From an uncultured Planctomycetaceae bacterium (GTDB lineage: Bacteria; Planctomycetota; Planctomycetia; Pirellulales; Pirellulaceae): 5,461 bases of DNA. This document shows positions 1 to 5,461 of the stretch, piece by piece. A model generated the notes under the pieces. The model saw only the letters and a program-made list of their open reading frames with translations, was not told the origin of the DNA and searched no databases. A program made the position numbers and the translations under genes. The stretch is from positions 1 through 5,461 of the forward strand of contig CALBTA010000530.1 of the NCBI GenBank assembly GCA_937967755.1, read 5' to 3'. The first letter of the stretch is position 1. Every line of letters starts with the position of its first letter.

Positions 1-2035
1 GTTGAGATGTCTGTTCAGCTTCCGCCAGTTCGCTGGCCGCGACCGAAGCGATTCCAAATGAACGCAAAGTCGCCACGCCGGGTTGTGATGCCGCGGTTTC
101 TAGGCGGCAGGCGCTGCCGAATTGCGCAACTTCAGCCAAGCTGTTCGTTTCGATGAATTTCGCCAACTTGTCGGCGGCGAATTCGAAGCCAAGACGCTGT
201 GATTGGCCGCCGAAGTTGACGTAGTAGACGTCTTTGAACAGCCCGTGATGGCGGCCCAACGGCGGCAGGTGACAGGTCACGTCGCCGGGGCAGCCGTCGA
301 GTTTGTAGTGGTTCAGTTCCGTCAGCGCCGCACACGAATTCACAGTCGCCAGTTCCGCGTCTTCTGCGGATGCCGACGTCCAATGGGCCAGTGCGCAAAT
401 GATGTCGGCTTCGACGTTCTCGTGACGGGCAAAGGCACGGTGAACAACCTGTGCGATGTCGGCGTAGATCGCTCCACCCGTTCCGCCCGACAGCGACCCG
501 ACCAGGATCACTTGCGGCGGCACGCCAGTTTCCCCGAGCGCCGTGACCGCTTCTTCGATGCGGCCTTCGACATGTTCCATGTGGTCGACCAGCGCCAGAC
601 GCCCCAGCGGGCGGATGCCATCGGTCTTCATGTTGCGCGGGATGTTGTAAATCCATCGCCGGCTGAGCCACCGCGTCAGTTCCGAAGCGTTTTGGCGGTA
701 GTACTGCGTTGGCTTGAGCGCCAAATGCACAAAGTTGCGTTCTTCGAGCGAAGTCCGATCCACATCGACGAAGTTGGCGACGAAATCGTCATAGTCCGAG
801 TCGATCAATAGTGCGCTAAACTGCTCCGGCAATTCGTCATCTCCGAGGCGTTCCTCGATGCGGTCGTAAAGGCAGCGCAGGGCCATCGCGCCGCAGCCGC
901 CCAACCCGATGACAAGAGTCGGACGGGGCGGGGCCGTGCTGCACGTAACCACCGGCAGATCTTCGATGCTTCGCCTCGCCGCCTGCATCGCGTTGGGATC
1001 AGTTGTTCGGTTGGAGGTCTTGGAAGCTTCGCCTTCGATGACTTCTGTGTGAAAACCGTCGTCTTCCGAATCACCAGCGCCGCTTTCACGCACTTCGGCA
1101 GCGGGAAGCGCGGTGCCGCCGCGGGCCGACATCAGGCGATCGACGAACGCACGGCAGCTATCGAAACGATCGAACGGATCCTTCGCGAGCGCGCGCTCCA
1201 CGACCGAGCGATCCGCGTCAGGCAGCGAAGAAAGATCGGGCCGCCCGCTGATATGCTGCGAGGCGAGTTGGGCGGTCGTCGTGCCGCTGAAGGGCAGCTT
1301 GCCCGTCAGCGCAAACTGATACACCACCGCCAGGCTGTATTGATCGCTGCGATCTCCGGGCCGGCCGTCGAAGGTTTCCGGCGCGGCGAACAGCGGGGTC
1401 AACCCGCCGACAATTGACTGCGTGGCCCCGTGAACATCCTTCACGAGGCCGAAGTCGGCAACTTTCGTATGATCGCCGACCAACAGAATATTCTCGGGCT
1501 TGATATCCAGGTGAGCCAAACCATGCCGCGAGGACATATAGTCCAACGCGTCGGCCGCTTCGGCGAGGATTCGCAGCAAGTCGTCTCGCGGAATGCCCGG
1601 CGAGCCGCTGGCGGCACAACGCTCGTACCGCTGCTTCAAGCTTTCGTCTGCCAATTCGCTGACGACGATCAGCTTCCCATCAATGATGTCGATCCGCTCA
1701 AGCGACAGCAAAAACGGGTGACGAGCATCCTTGATCCGCTGTAATGATTTTAACTCTTCGACCGCGCGGCGCTCATCCGCCTGGCCATAGATGATCTTGA
1801 CCGCCTTTTGCATTCCGCCCGGCGCTTCGGCACGCCAGACTTCGCCGTAGCCCCCTTGGCCGATGTGTTCGATCAACTGGTAGCCGGCGATCATTTGCGC
1901 AGGCGGCACGGACCGCTGGTTGTCCGCCGGTTCATTGACGGGAGGTGCAGCGTCGCAGCTCAATACATCGGTGTGCGAAGCATCCGAGGGCGCTGCGGCT
2001 TCGGGTAGATCGAGTTGTTCGGTGGCGTCATTCAC
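1..2035 (-). CDS. Ser/Thr protein kinase fused to a tubulin-like GTPase domain (3' end outside window)
   Basis: The frame is open for 678 codons from a GTG at 2035 and runs off the left edge, so the C-terminus is missing. Residues about 50-302 form a Hanks-type kinase: glycine loop GQGGYGEV (59-66), ATP-binding Lys K80 in AVK, catalytic HLDIKPEN (175-182, D177), DFG (194-196), APE (218-220) and D231 of the F helix. L176 replaces the usual Arg of HRD, so it is a non-RD kinase. A polar linker (about 303-368) leads to a second domain opening with VIGLGGCG (375-382), a tubulin/FtsZ-type nucleotide loop, followed by the acidic LLIDSDYDD and then SLSGGTGGA (514-522), matching the tubulin GGGTG signature. 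This resembles the Tubulin_2 family. No signal peptide or membrane segment is visible, so it is probably cytoplasmic. The GTG is chosen because it lies 8 nt after GGAGG and one base after the upstream stop; the ATG at 2031 is out of frame. The kinase call is very secure; GTP binding and polymerisation are inferred. Confidence 0.93.
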   Translation of the reverse strand, partial: MNDATEQLDLPEAAAPSDASHTDVLSCDAAPPVNEPADNQRSVPPAQMIAGYQLIEHIGQGGYGEVWRAEAPGGMQKAVKIIYGQADERRAVEELKSLQRIKDARHPFLLSLERIDIIDGKLIVVSELADESLKQRYERCAASGSPGIPRDDLLRILAEAADALDYMSSRHGLAHLDIKPENILLVGDHTKVADFGLVKDVHGATQSIVGGLTPLFAAPETFDGRPGDRSDQYSLAVVYQFALTGKLPFSGTTTAQLASQHISGRPDLSSLPDADRSVVERALAKDPFDRFDSCRAFVDRLMSARGGTALPAAEVRESGAGDSEDDGFHTEVIEGEASKTSNRTTDPNAMQAARRSIEDLPVVTCSTAPPRPTLVIGLGGCGAMALRCLYDRIEERLGDDELPEQFSALLIDSDYDDFVANFVDVDRTSLEERNFVHLALKPTQYYRQNASELTRWLSRRWIYNIPRNMKTDGIRPLGRLALVDHMEHVEGRIEEAVTALGETGVPPQVILVGSLSGGTGGAIYADIAQVVHRAFARHENVEADIICALAHWTSASAEDAELATVNSCAALTELNHYKLDGCPGDVTCHLPPLGRHHGLFKDVYYVNFGGQSQRLGFEFAADKLAKFIETNSLAEVAQFGSACRLETAASQPGVATLRSFGIASVAASELAEAEQTSQ

Positions 2036-2036
2036 T

Positions 2037-3350
2037 TTACGTTCCTCCTTCGGAGGTAAAGTAACTGTTCACCACGCGGTCGAAATACTCTTCCCGCATC
2101 TCCATCGGCAGGCCGTTGTAGCGGCAGAGGTTGGCGATCAAGTTCAGCAGATCGCGCGGTTGGCAGCGCCGCATCGGCCGTTGGTGCGGGCGGTAGTGCG
2201 CTTCCAACAGGTGTTCCACGGCATCCTTGCGGTACGGGCAGCGCTGCTCGCGGGCGTAGATTTCAAACAGGCGGAAGAACTCGGCTTCGTTGGGATCACC
2301 AATTTCGATCTTGTACGGAATTCGCCGCAGGAACGCGTCGTCACCCAAGTGAACCGGGTCGAGGTTGGTCGAAAAAATGATCAACTGATCAAACGGGACT
2401 TGAATCTTCTTGCCGGTCGGCAGTGTCAGGAAGTCGTGCCGGTTTTCCAGCGGGATGATCCAGCGGTTGAGTAGTTCGCGCGGCTCGATGCGCTGGCGTC
2501 CGAAGTCGTCGATCAGGAAGCAGCCGCAATTACTTTTCATTTGCAGCGGCGCTTCGCAAACGTTGGAAGACGAATCGTGGCGCAGTTCCAGGTTGTCCAT
2601 CGTCAGCTCGCCGCCAACGACGACGGTCGGGCGGCGGATTTGCACCCATCGCTTGTCGTACTCGCCGACTTCCGAACTGTTGGTGTCCTCGCCGTGGCGG
2701 GCATCGTGGCAGGCGGCGTCGAACAGCTTGATGATTTGTCCATCGTCGATGATCGCGCGGGGCAGCCAGATGTATTGGCCGAAGCACTTGGTGATGCGGC
2801 TGGCAAGCGTCGACTTGCCGTTACCTGGTGCGCCGTACAGAAACATACCCCGGCCCGAATTGACCGCCGGCCCCAGCCGTTCGAGCACGACCGGGTCGAT
2901 GGAGATCCCTGAAAACGCTTTCTCCAAGCGATCGCGTTGCGGCGATTCCGCCCGGATGCTTTGCGCTTCAACCGACAGGATGTAATCGTCCAGCGGAACC
3001 GGCGCGGGGCCAACGTAGGCGCTGGCTCGCGACATCGCCCGCGTTCGATCACGCCCGTTATCGGTCAGCATGTAGCGGTAGTCGTTCAGCGGTGCGGCTC
3101 CGGCGTGCACGATCATCTGCCGCGTGCGCAGGTTCTCCAGCGTGCTTTCGAGCGCCCGAAAAGGAAGGCAAAGCCGTTTAGCGAGCCGCCGTCCGGAGTC
3201 TTCGCCGACCGAGAGCAGCGTTTTGCAGATGAGCGATTCGACCAATGGCCCGCTTAACCCCGCATCGCGTAGCGACACGGGTTCGGCCGGGCGAAAGACT
3301 TCGTCTTCCTGGATAGATCGCAACAGGGGCGACGCGAGTGTTGTCGTCAT
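2037..3350 (-). CDS. winged-helix AAA+ ATPase
   Basis: This encodes 437 residues, middle gene of the operon. Residues about 35-106 look like a winged-helix domain, ending in the wing-like YRYMLTDNGRDR. The AAA+ core follows: Walker A GAPGNGKS (173-180), Walker B CFLIDDFG (277-284, D281/D282), sensor 1 STN (327-329), a likely arginine finger at R342/R343 and a sensor 2-like QPRDLL (397-402). The DD in Walker B, instead of DE, recalls the IstB/DnaC style, but no transposase is nearby. About 100 residues separate Walker A from Walker B, longer than usual, implying an inserted segment. The start is the ATG at 3350, 17 nt after the FHA-EAL stop, with a weak AGGA 11 nt before it. An ATG at 3446 would add 32 residues but overlap the preceding gene by 79 nt, and that N-terminus looks unconserved. 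ATPase activity is well supported; the substrate is unknown. Presumably it remodels a partner protein, possibly the tubulin-like product next door. Confidence 0.9.
   Translation of the reverse strand: MTTTLASPLLRSIQEDEVFRPAEPVSLRDAGLSGPLVESLICKTLLSVGEDSGRRLAKRLCLPFRALESTLENLRTRQMIVHAGAAPLNDYRYMLTDNGRDRTRAMSRASAYVGPAPVPLDDYILSVEAQSIRAESPQRDRLEKAFSGISIDPVVLERLGPAVNSGRGMFLYGAPGNGKSTLASRITKCFGQYIWLPRAIIDDGQIIKLFDAACHDARHGEDTNSSEVGEYDKRWVQIRRPTVVVGGELTMDNLELRHDSSSNVCEAPLQMKSNCGCFLIDDFGRQRIEPRELLNRWIIPLENRHDFLTLPTGKKIQVPFDQLIIFSTNLDPVHLGDDAFLRRIPYKIEIGDPNEAEFFRLFEIYAREQRCPYRKDAVEHLLEAHYRPHQRPMRRCQPRDLLNLIANLCRYNGLPMEMREEYFDRVVNSYFTSEGGT
2044..2056 (-). promoter_or_regulatory. Shine-Dalgarno of the kinase gene inside a small hairpin
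   Basis: On the minus strand GGAGG (2048-2044) lies 8 nt before the GTG start at 2035 and is the ribosome binding site that decides this start. The five bases at 2056-2052 are CCTCC, its exact complement, separated by the triloop GAA. All of this lies in the last codons of the AAA+ ATPase gene. The hairpin could hide the site until a ribosome finishing the ATPase opens it, coupling translation of the two genes. The site itself is clear; the coupling is inferred. Confidence 0.7.
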
Positions 3351-3367
3351 GGGAAGCGCCGTCCTAT

Positions 3368-4471
3368 CTACTGATTCCAGTGGTGAACGGCACTTGGTCG
3401 CCCGTAGAGATATCCTTGACCCAAAGTGAAACCAATCTGGTGACAAACCTCGCCCTCTTCGACCAGTTCGACCCCTTCAGCCAAGGGGGCGATTCCCAGG
3501 TCGCGTACCATGCGGACCAGCGTCGCCAACATTTGCTGGCGTTGGGCGGGGGCGGCGTGAATGTCTTGAATCAGCTTGCGATCGAACTTCAGGTAGTCGG
3601 GCGGAACGTCGACCAGTTCGATCAACCGTGCCTGACCCGCGCCGAAGTCGTCGTAGGCCAGCTTGATGTTCAAAGCGCGGAGCTGGCCGTACAGCTCGCG
3701 CATCTGCACGGAATCGGTAACGGTCGCTTCGTGAATCTCGAGAGTGATCGTGGCATGAGGGTACTTGTGCCGTAGTTCGCCCAACGATTTCACCAGCCGG
3801 TCGTCGTGAGATTCCGACGGGTGCGTATTCCAGAACAGATCAGGCGAATTGGCCAGCGTAAGCCCGGTTCGCATGCCCTCGTCGCGGAACAGCCGGCTGA
3901 GTTCCACTTCCTGCTGCACCAGGGAAGCAGCGTCAAACAACGCCTGGGCCGATTCCAATCCCATCACGCGGCTGCGCGCCAGAACTTCGAACCCGATGAC
4001 CGACTGCGTTCCCAACGTCACAATCGGTTGGAAGTGCGGGGTGACACTGCGCTGGCTCATCAGCCGATCAAACTGCAACAGCGACGTGGCCCGATCGACG
4101 ATCAGTTCCGATTGCGTGTGCTCTGTCTCAACCGGCGCGTCGCAAGTCACTTGAAAGGCGGCGTTGCCGAATTGCAGCACGTCGCCCACCTTCAGGGGCT
4201 TCTCAGCAGAAATGCGTTGCCCGTTGACGAAAGTACCGTTGGTGCTGCCCAGGTCGTTGACAAACAACCCGCTTTCGCCGACACGCAACGTGGCATGTCG
4301 TTTGGAAACACCCCGGAATGCAAGCCGAAAATCGACGTCTTCCCAGCGACCGACAACGAACTCTGACCCGCCCACAACCACCTTGCGGGGCGGCTGCCCT
4401 TCCGCGCAGACGCCCATCAGCGACCAAACGGCGCTGTCCGCGGCAGGAGTGCTGGGTGACTGGGTGGGCAT
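3368..4471 (-). CDS. FHA-EAL protein, putative c-di-GMP phosphodiesterase
   Basis: This encodes 367 residues and is the first gene of the leftward operon. Residues about 25-110 form an FHA domain, which binds phosphothreonine peptides: GR (41-42), SKRH (56-59) and NDLGSTNGT (72-80) are the conserved binding residues. Residues about 135-365 form an EAL domain, which hydrolyses cyclic di-GMP to pGpG. Its signature reads EVLAR (162-166) instead of EALLR. The usual catalytic and metal-binding set appears complete: E162, N208, E245/E248, D274 and D275 in DDFGAG, K295, E332 in AEGVE, and Q352 in GQGYLYGRP. It is therefore predicted to be active, not a degenerate c-di-GMP receptor. There is no GGDEF domain, membrane segment or signal peptide. 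The ATG at 4471 is the only sensible start, since an in-frame stop lies about 11 codons upstream; no clear Shine-Dalgarno precedes it. The FHA domain next to a co-transcribed Ser/Thr kinase suggests that phosphorylation positions or controls the phosphodiesterase. Confidence 0.93.
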   Translation of the reverse strand: MPTQSPSTPAADSAVWSLMGVCAEGQPPRKVVVGGSEFVVGRWEDVDFRLAFRGVSKRHATLRVGESGLFVNDLGSTNGTFVNGQRISAEKPLKVGDVLQFGNAAFQVTCDAPVETEHTQSELIVDRATSLLQFDRLMSQRSVTPHFQPIVTLGTQSVIGFEVLARSRVMGLESAQALFDAASLVQQEVELSRLFRDEGMRTGLTLANSPDLFWNTHPSESHDDRLVKSLGELRHKYPHATITLEIHEATVTDSVQMRELYGQLRALNIKLAYDDFGAGQARLIELVDVPPDYLKFDRKLIQDIHAAPAQRQQMLATLVRMVRDLGIAPLAEGVELVEEGEVCHQIGFTLGQGYLYGRPSAVHHWNQ

Positions 4472-4512
4472 GTCTTATGGGTGGATCGGGCAGAAACTAA
4501 TCTATGCGAGGG

Positions 4513-4681
4513 TATAAAGCCCTGCATCTATGTAGCTTGTACTTCGGCGCTGTGCGCGTCGCGTTCCCGAATCCGCGGTTGCCGTTACTCTGAACGTGCT
4601 CGGATGGCTGCGTCTGCGATAACTCGCACGGCCGTTGCCAGCGGTGCAACCGGACCACTCGTCGGGGCCGCGGGCTTTATA
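4513..4681. repeat. 10-bp inverted repeat, one arm facing each divergent gene
   Basis: TATAAAGCCC at 4513-4522 and its exact reverse complement GGGCTTTATA at 4672-4681 enclose about 150 bp. Read in the direction of its nearest gene, each arm is GGGCTTTATA, 41 nt upstream of the FHA-EAL start and 177 nt upstream of the exported-protein start. Homology does not extend beyond the ten bases. It could be a shared promoter or regulator element, or chance. Confidence 0.35.
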
Positions 4682-4728
4682 TCTGGCATACGGTGTACAA
4701 CAGTCGGCAGTGGCATCACGCGCGTATC

Positions 4729-4742
4729 GCGCACATGTGCGC
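4729..4742. repeat. perfect 14-bp palindrome, possible operator
   Basis: GCGCACATGTGCGC is a perfect two-fold palindrome about 116 bp upstream of the exported-protein start. It overlaps a second inverted repeat, GCGCG-TAT-CGCGC (4720-4732). Such symmetry in an intergenic region fits a dimeric repressor or activator site, but a single copy in GC-rich DNA is weak evidence. Confidence 0.3.
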
Positions 4743-4752
4743 TGGCGAGAGC

Positions 4753-4770
4753 CTTTTCTGCACAGAAGGG
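4753..4770 (+). repeat. short stem-loop in the putative leader of the exported-protein gene
   Basis: CCTTTTCTGCACAGAAGG can fold with a seven-pair stem (two G-U pairs) around a GCAC loop, about 88 nt before the ATG at 4859. No U-run follows, so it is not an intrinsic terminator. It may be a leader structure if transcription starts upstream of it, or it may have no function. Confidence 0.25.
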
Positions 4771-4849
4771 CTGCCATCACCCGATGCTTGCAACGTGCCT
4801 TTCGCTCCGTACGCGCATGGGCCACCGAAATGGATTTTCGCGATTGTAA

Positions 4850-4854
4850 GGAGA
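4850..4854 (+). promoter_or_regulatory. Shine-Dalgarno of the exported-protein gene
   Basis: GGAGA, within TAAGGAGA, ends 4 nt before the ATG at 4859. Counting from the AAGGAG core the spacing is about 5-6 nt. It is the strongest ribosome binding site in the window apart from that of the kinase gene, and it fixes the start. Confidence 0.75.
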
Positions 4855-4858
4855 CATC

Positions 4859-5461
4859 ATGCGCATCCGCCTCGCCGGTACGCTCGTCGTACATCTATGC
4901 TTTGCGGCCTCGTCCACGTTTTCTGCCGGCCTTGTCGTTGTCGCCCTCGATGATGAAGTTCCTCCCGCCCCCGACCATGTTGAAGACGTTGTGCCCGAAG
5001 GCAACGCTTCCTCTGATGAGATGCCCGAGACCGTGATCATTGGAGAAGACGGCGATCACGATCACGCCGGTCATGTCCAAGGTGACAATCTGCTTTCCAC
5101 GGATGCCAATGGTGACGTGCAGTACGGCATGCAATGGAACGGAGAAAATCAGCACGCCGATCATTCGCACAGCGATGGTCACGACGATCACGACGATTTT
5201 CACCATCGCCCCGATTCGCACGCCCCCGCCGGGCTTTGCTTGGATCACACGCATGAGCAGGGCCAGTGGATGGTCGAGTACAAATTCATGCACATGACCA
5301 TGCAGGGAATGCGGACTGGGACGCGCAGCGTGACACCCGCGCAAGCCGCTGCCGGAGCCGGTGCCGCGGCCAGCCCCACCAGCATGGATATGCGGATGCA
5401 CATGGGGCACATCATGTACGGGCTGAACGACTGCATCACGCTTTACACCATGCTGATGTGG
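4859..5461 (+). CDS. exported His/Met-rich protein, probable outer-membrane beta-barrel 'transporter' family (3' end outside window)
   Basis: The frame is open for 201 codons and leaves the right edge. The start MRIRLAGTL with a hydrophobic stretch to about residue 30 is a likely Sec signal peptide (possible cleavage near SA, 22-23). Residues 31-60 are acidic. Residues 66-121 are His/Asp-rich, with 11 histidines (H67, H69, H72, H99, H102, H104, H108, H111, H115, H116, H121), a typical metal-binding composition. From about 123 the sequence changes to APAGLCLDHTHEQGQWMVEY, then a Met-rich run with 12 methionines between 138 and 200, including MDMRMHMGHIMY (176-187). This layout, D-H-x-H-E..G.WM..Y followed by PT.M.M.MHM...MY, resembles the opening of proteins annotated as transporters or MetA-pathway of phenol degradation, which are outer-membrane beta-barrels. 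That resemblance is from memory of the family. A role in copper or other metal handling is inferred from the His and Met content. The gene diverges from the signalling operon and has no evident link to it. Confidence 0.8.
   Translation, partial: MRIRLAGTLVVHLCFAASSTFSAGLVVVALDDEVPPAPDHVEDVVPEGNASSDEMPETVIIGEDGDHDHAGHVQGDNLLSTDANGDVQYGMQWNGENQHADHSHSDGHDDHDDFHHRPDSHAPAGLCLDHTHEQGQWMVEYKFMHMTMQGMRTGTRSVTPAQAAAGAGAAASPTSMDMRMHMGHIMYGLNDCITLYTMLMW

Larger units (their letters stand above)
4472..4858. other. divergent intergenic region without a credible gene
   Basis: This 387-bp stretch separates the start of the leftward FHA-EAL operon from the start of the rightward exported-protein gene, so promoters for both should lie here. 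The reading frames crossing it give low-complexity Arg/Ser/Cys-rich peptides with no recognisable domain or good ribosome binding site. I could not assign a convincing -35/-10 pair in either direction. AT-richer patches containing CTTTATA occur near 4513-4522 and 4672-4681. The right half carries a perfect palindrome and a small hairpin, listed separately. Confidence 0.7.

Noticed and set aside
203..811. A 202-codon plus-strand open frame
   Set aside because: It lies opposite the kinase-tubulin gene, whose frame encodes recognisable motifs. The plus-strand peptide is Arg/Val/Gln-rich without a domain or ribosome binding site, typical of an antisense shadow in GC-rich DNA.
132..1619. Several minus-strand open frames (132-671, 805-1089, 1218-1619) that might suggest a broken gene or separate small genes
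   Set aside because: They are out-of-frame shadows of one continuous 678-codon frame starting at 2035, which I translated through without a stop.
2029..2031. ATG just inside the kinase gene as an alternative start
   Set aside because: It is out of frame with the kinase domain; the in-frame GTG at 2035 has GGAGG at 8 nt.
2410..3257. Plus-strand open frames opposite the ATPase gene
   Set aside because: They are antisense to clear Walker A, Walker B and sensor motifs and show no domain of their own.
3351..3367. Possible terminator between the FHA-EAL and ATPase genes
   Set aside because: The 17-nt gap contains no stem-loop with a U-run; it fits read-through within an operon.
3351..3446. An ATG at 3446 that would lengthen the AAA+ ATPase by 32 residues
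   Set aside because: It would overlap the FHA-EAL gene by 79 nt, and the extra residues show no domain. The ATG at 3350 follows the upstream stop closely and has an AGGA at a usable distance.
4481..4894. Open frames on both strands in the intergenic region
   Set aside because: The peptides are Arg/Ser/Cys/Ala-rich with no domain and no convincing ribosome binding site. The true start at 4859 has a strong one.
5053..5205. Repeated GATCACGA / CACGAC units resembling a small tandem repeat or CRISPR-like array
   Set aside because: The copies are short, unevenly spaced and explained by His-Asp codon pairs in the His-rich segment of the exported protein.
4895..5410. A 171-codon minus-strand frame with hydrophobic stretches that could look like a membrane protein
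   Set aside because: It is antisense to the His/Met-rich gene; reverse-complemented His and Asp codons give Val and Ile, producing false hydrophobic segments.

Overview
The window looks like a planctomycete chromosome, or one from a close relative. This is an inference from gene content (a Ser/Thr kinase fused to a tubulin-like domain, an FHA-EAL fusion, a His/Met-rich secreted protein), from moderately high GC and from loose Shine-Dalgarno use. No RNA gene or other taxonomic marker is present to confirm it.

Layout: positions 1-4471 hold three genes on the minus strand, packed tightly enough to be one operon. In order of transcription (right to left) they are: an FHA-EAL protein (4471-3368), a putative c-di-GMP phosphodiesterase with a phosphothreonine-reading domain; a winged-helix AAA+ ATPase (3350-2037), 17 nt downstream; and a Ser/Thr protein kinase fused to a tubulin/FtsZ-like GTPase domain (2035 to beyond position 1), one nucleotide after the ATPase stop. 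The kinase gene is open for 678 codons and runs off the left edge. Its ribosome binding site lies in the last codons of the ATPase gene and can pair with the sequence just before it, which suggests translational coupling.

Positions 4472-4858 are a 387-bp divergent intergenic region with no credible gene. It holds a perfect 14-bp palindrome, a small hairpin and a 10-bp element present once facing each flanking gene. From 4859 to the right edge, a plus-strand gene with a strong Shine-Dalgarno encodes the first 201 residues of an exported protein. It has a signal peptide, a His/Asp-rich metal-binding-like segment and a Met-rich start resembling outer-membrane 'transporter / MetA-pathway of phenol degradation' beta-barrels.

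How the genes may work together (inference): the kinase would phosphorylate threonines, the FHA domain would read them and place or control the EAL phosphodiesterase, the AAA+ protein would remodel a partner, and the tubulin-like domain would bind GTP and perhaps polymerise. That would join c-di-GMP turnover, Thr phosphorylation and a cytoskeleton-like GTPase in one transcription unit. The right-hand gene seems functionally separate, probably concerned with metal handling or transport at the envelope.
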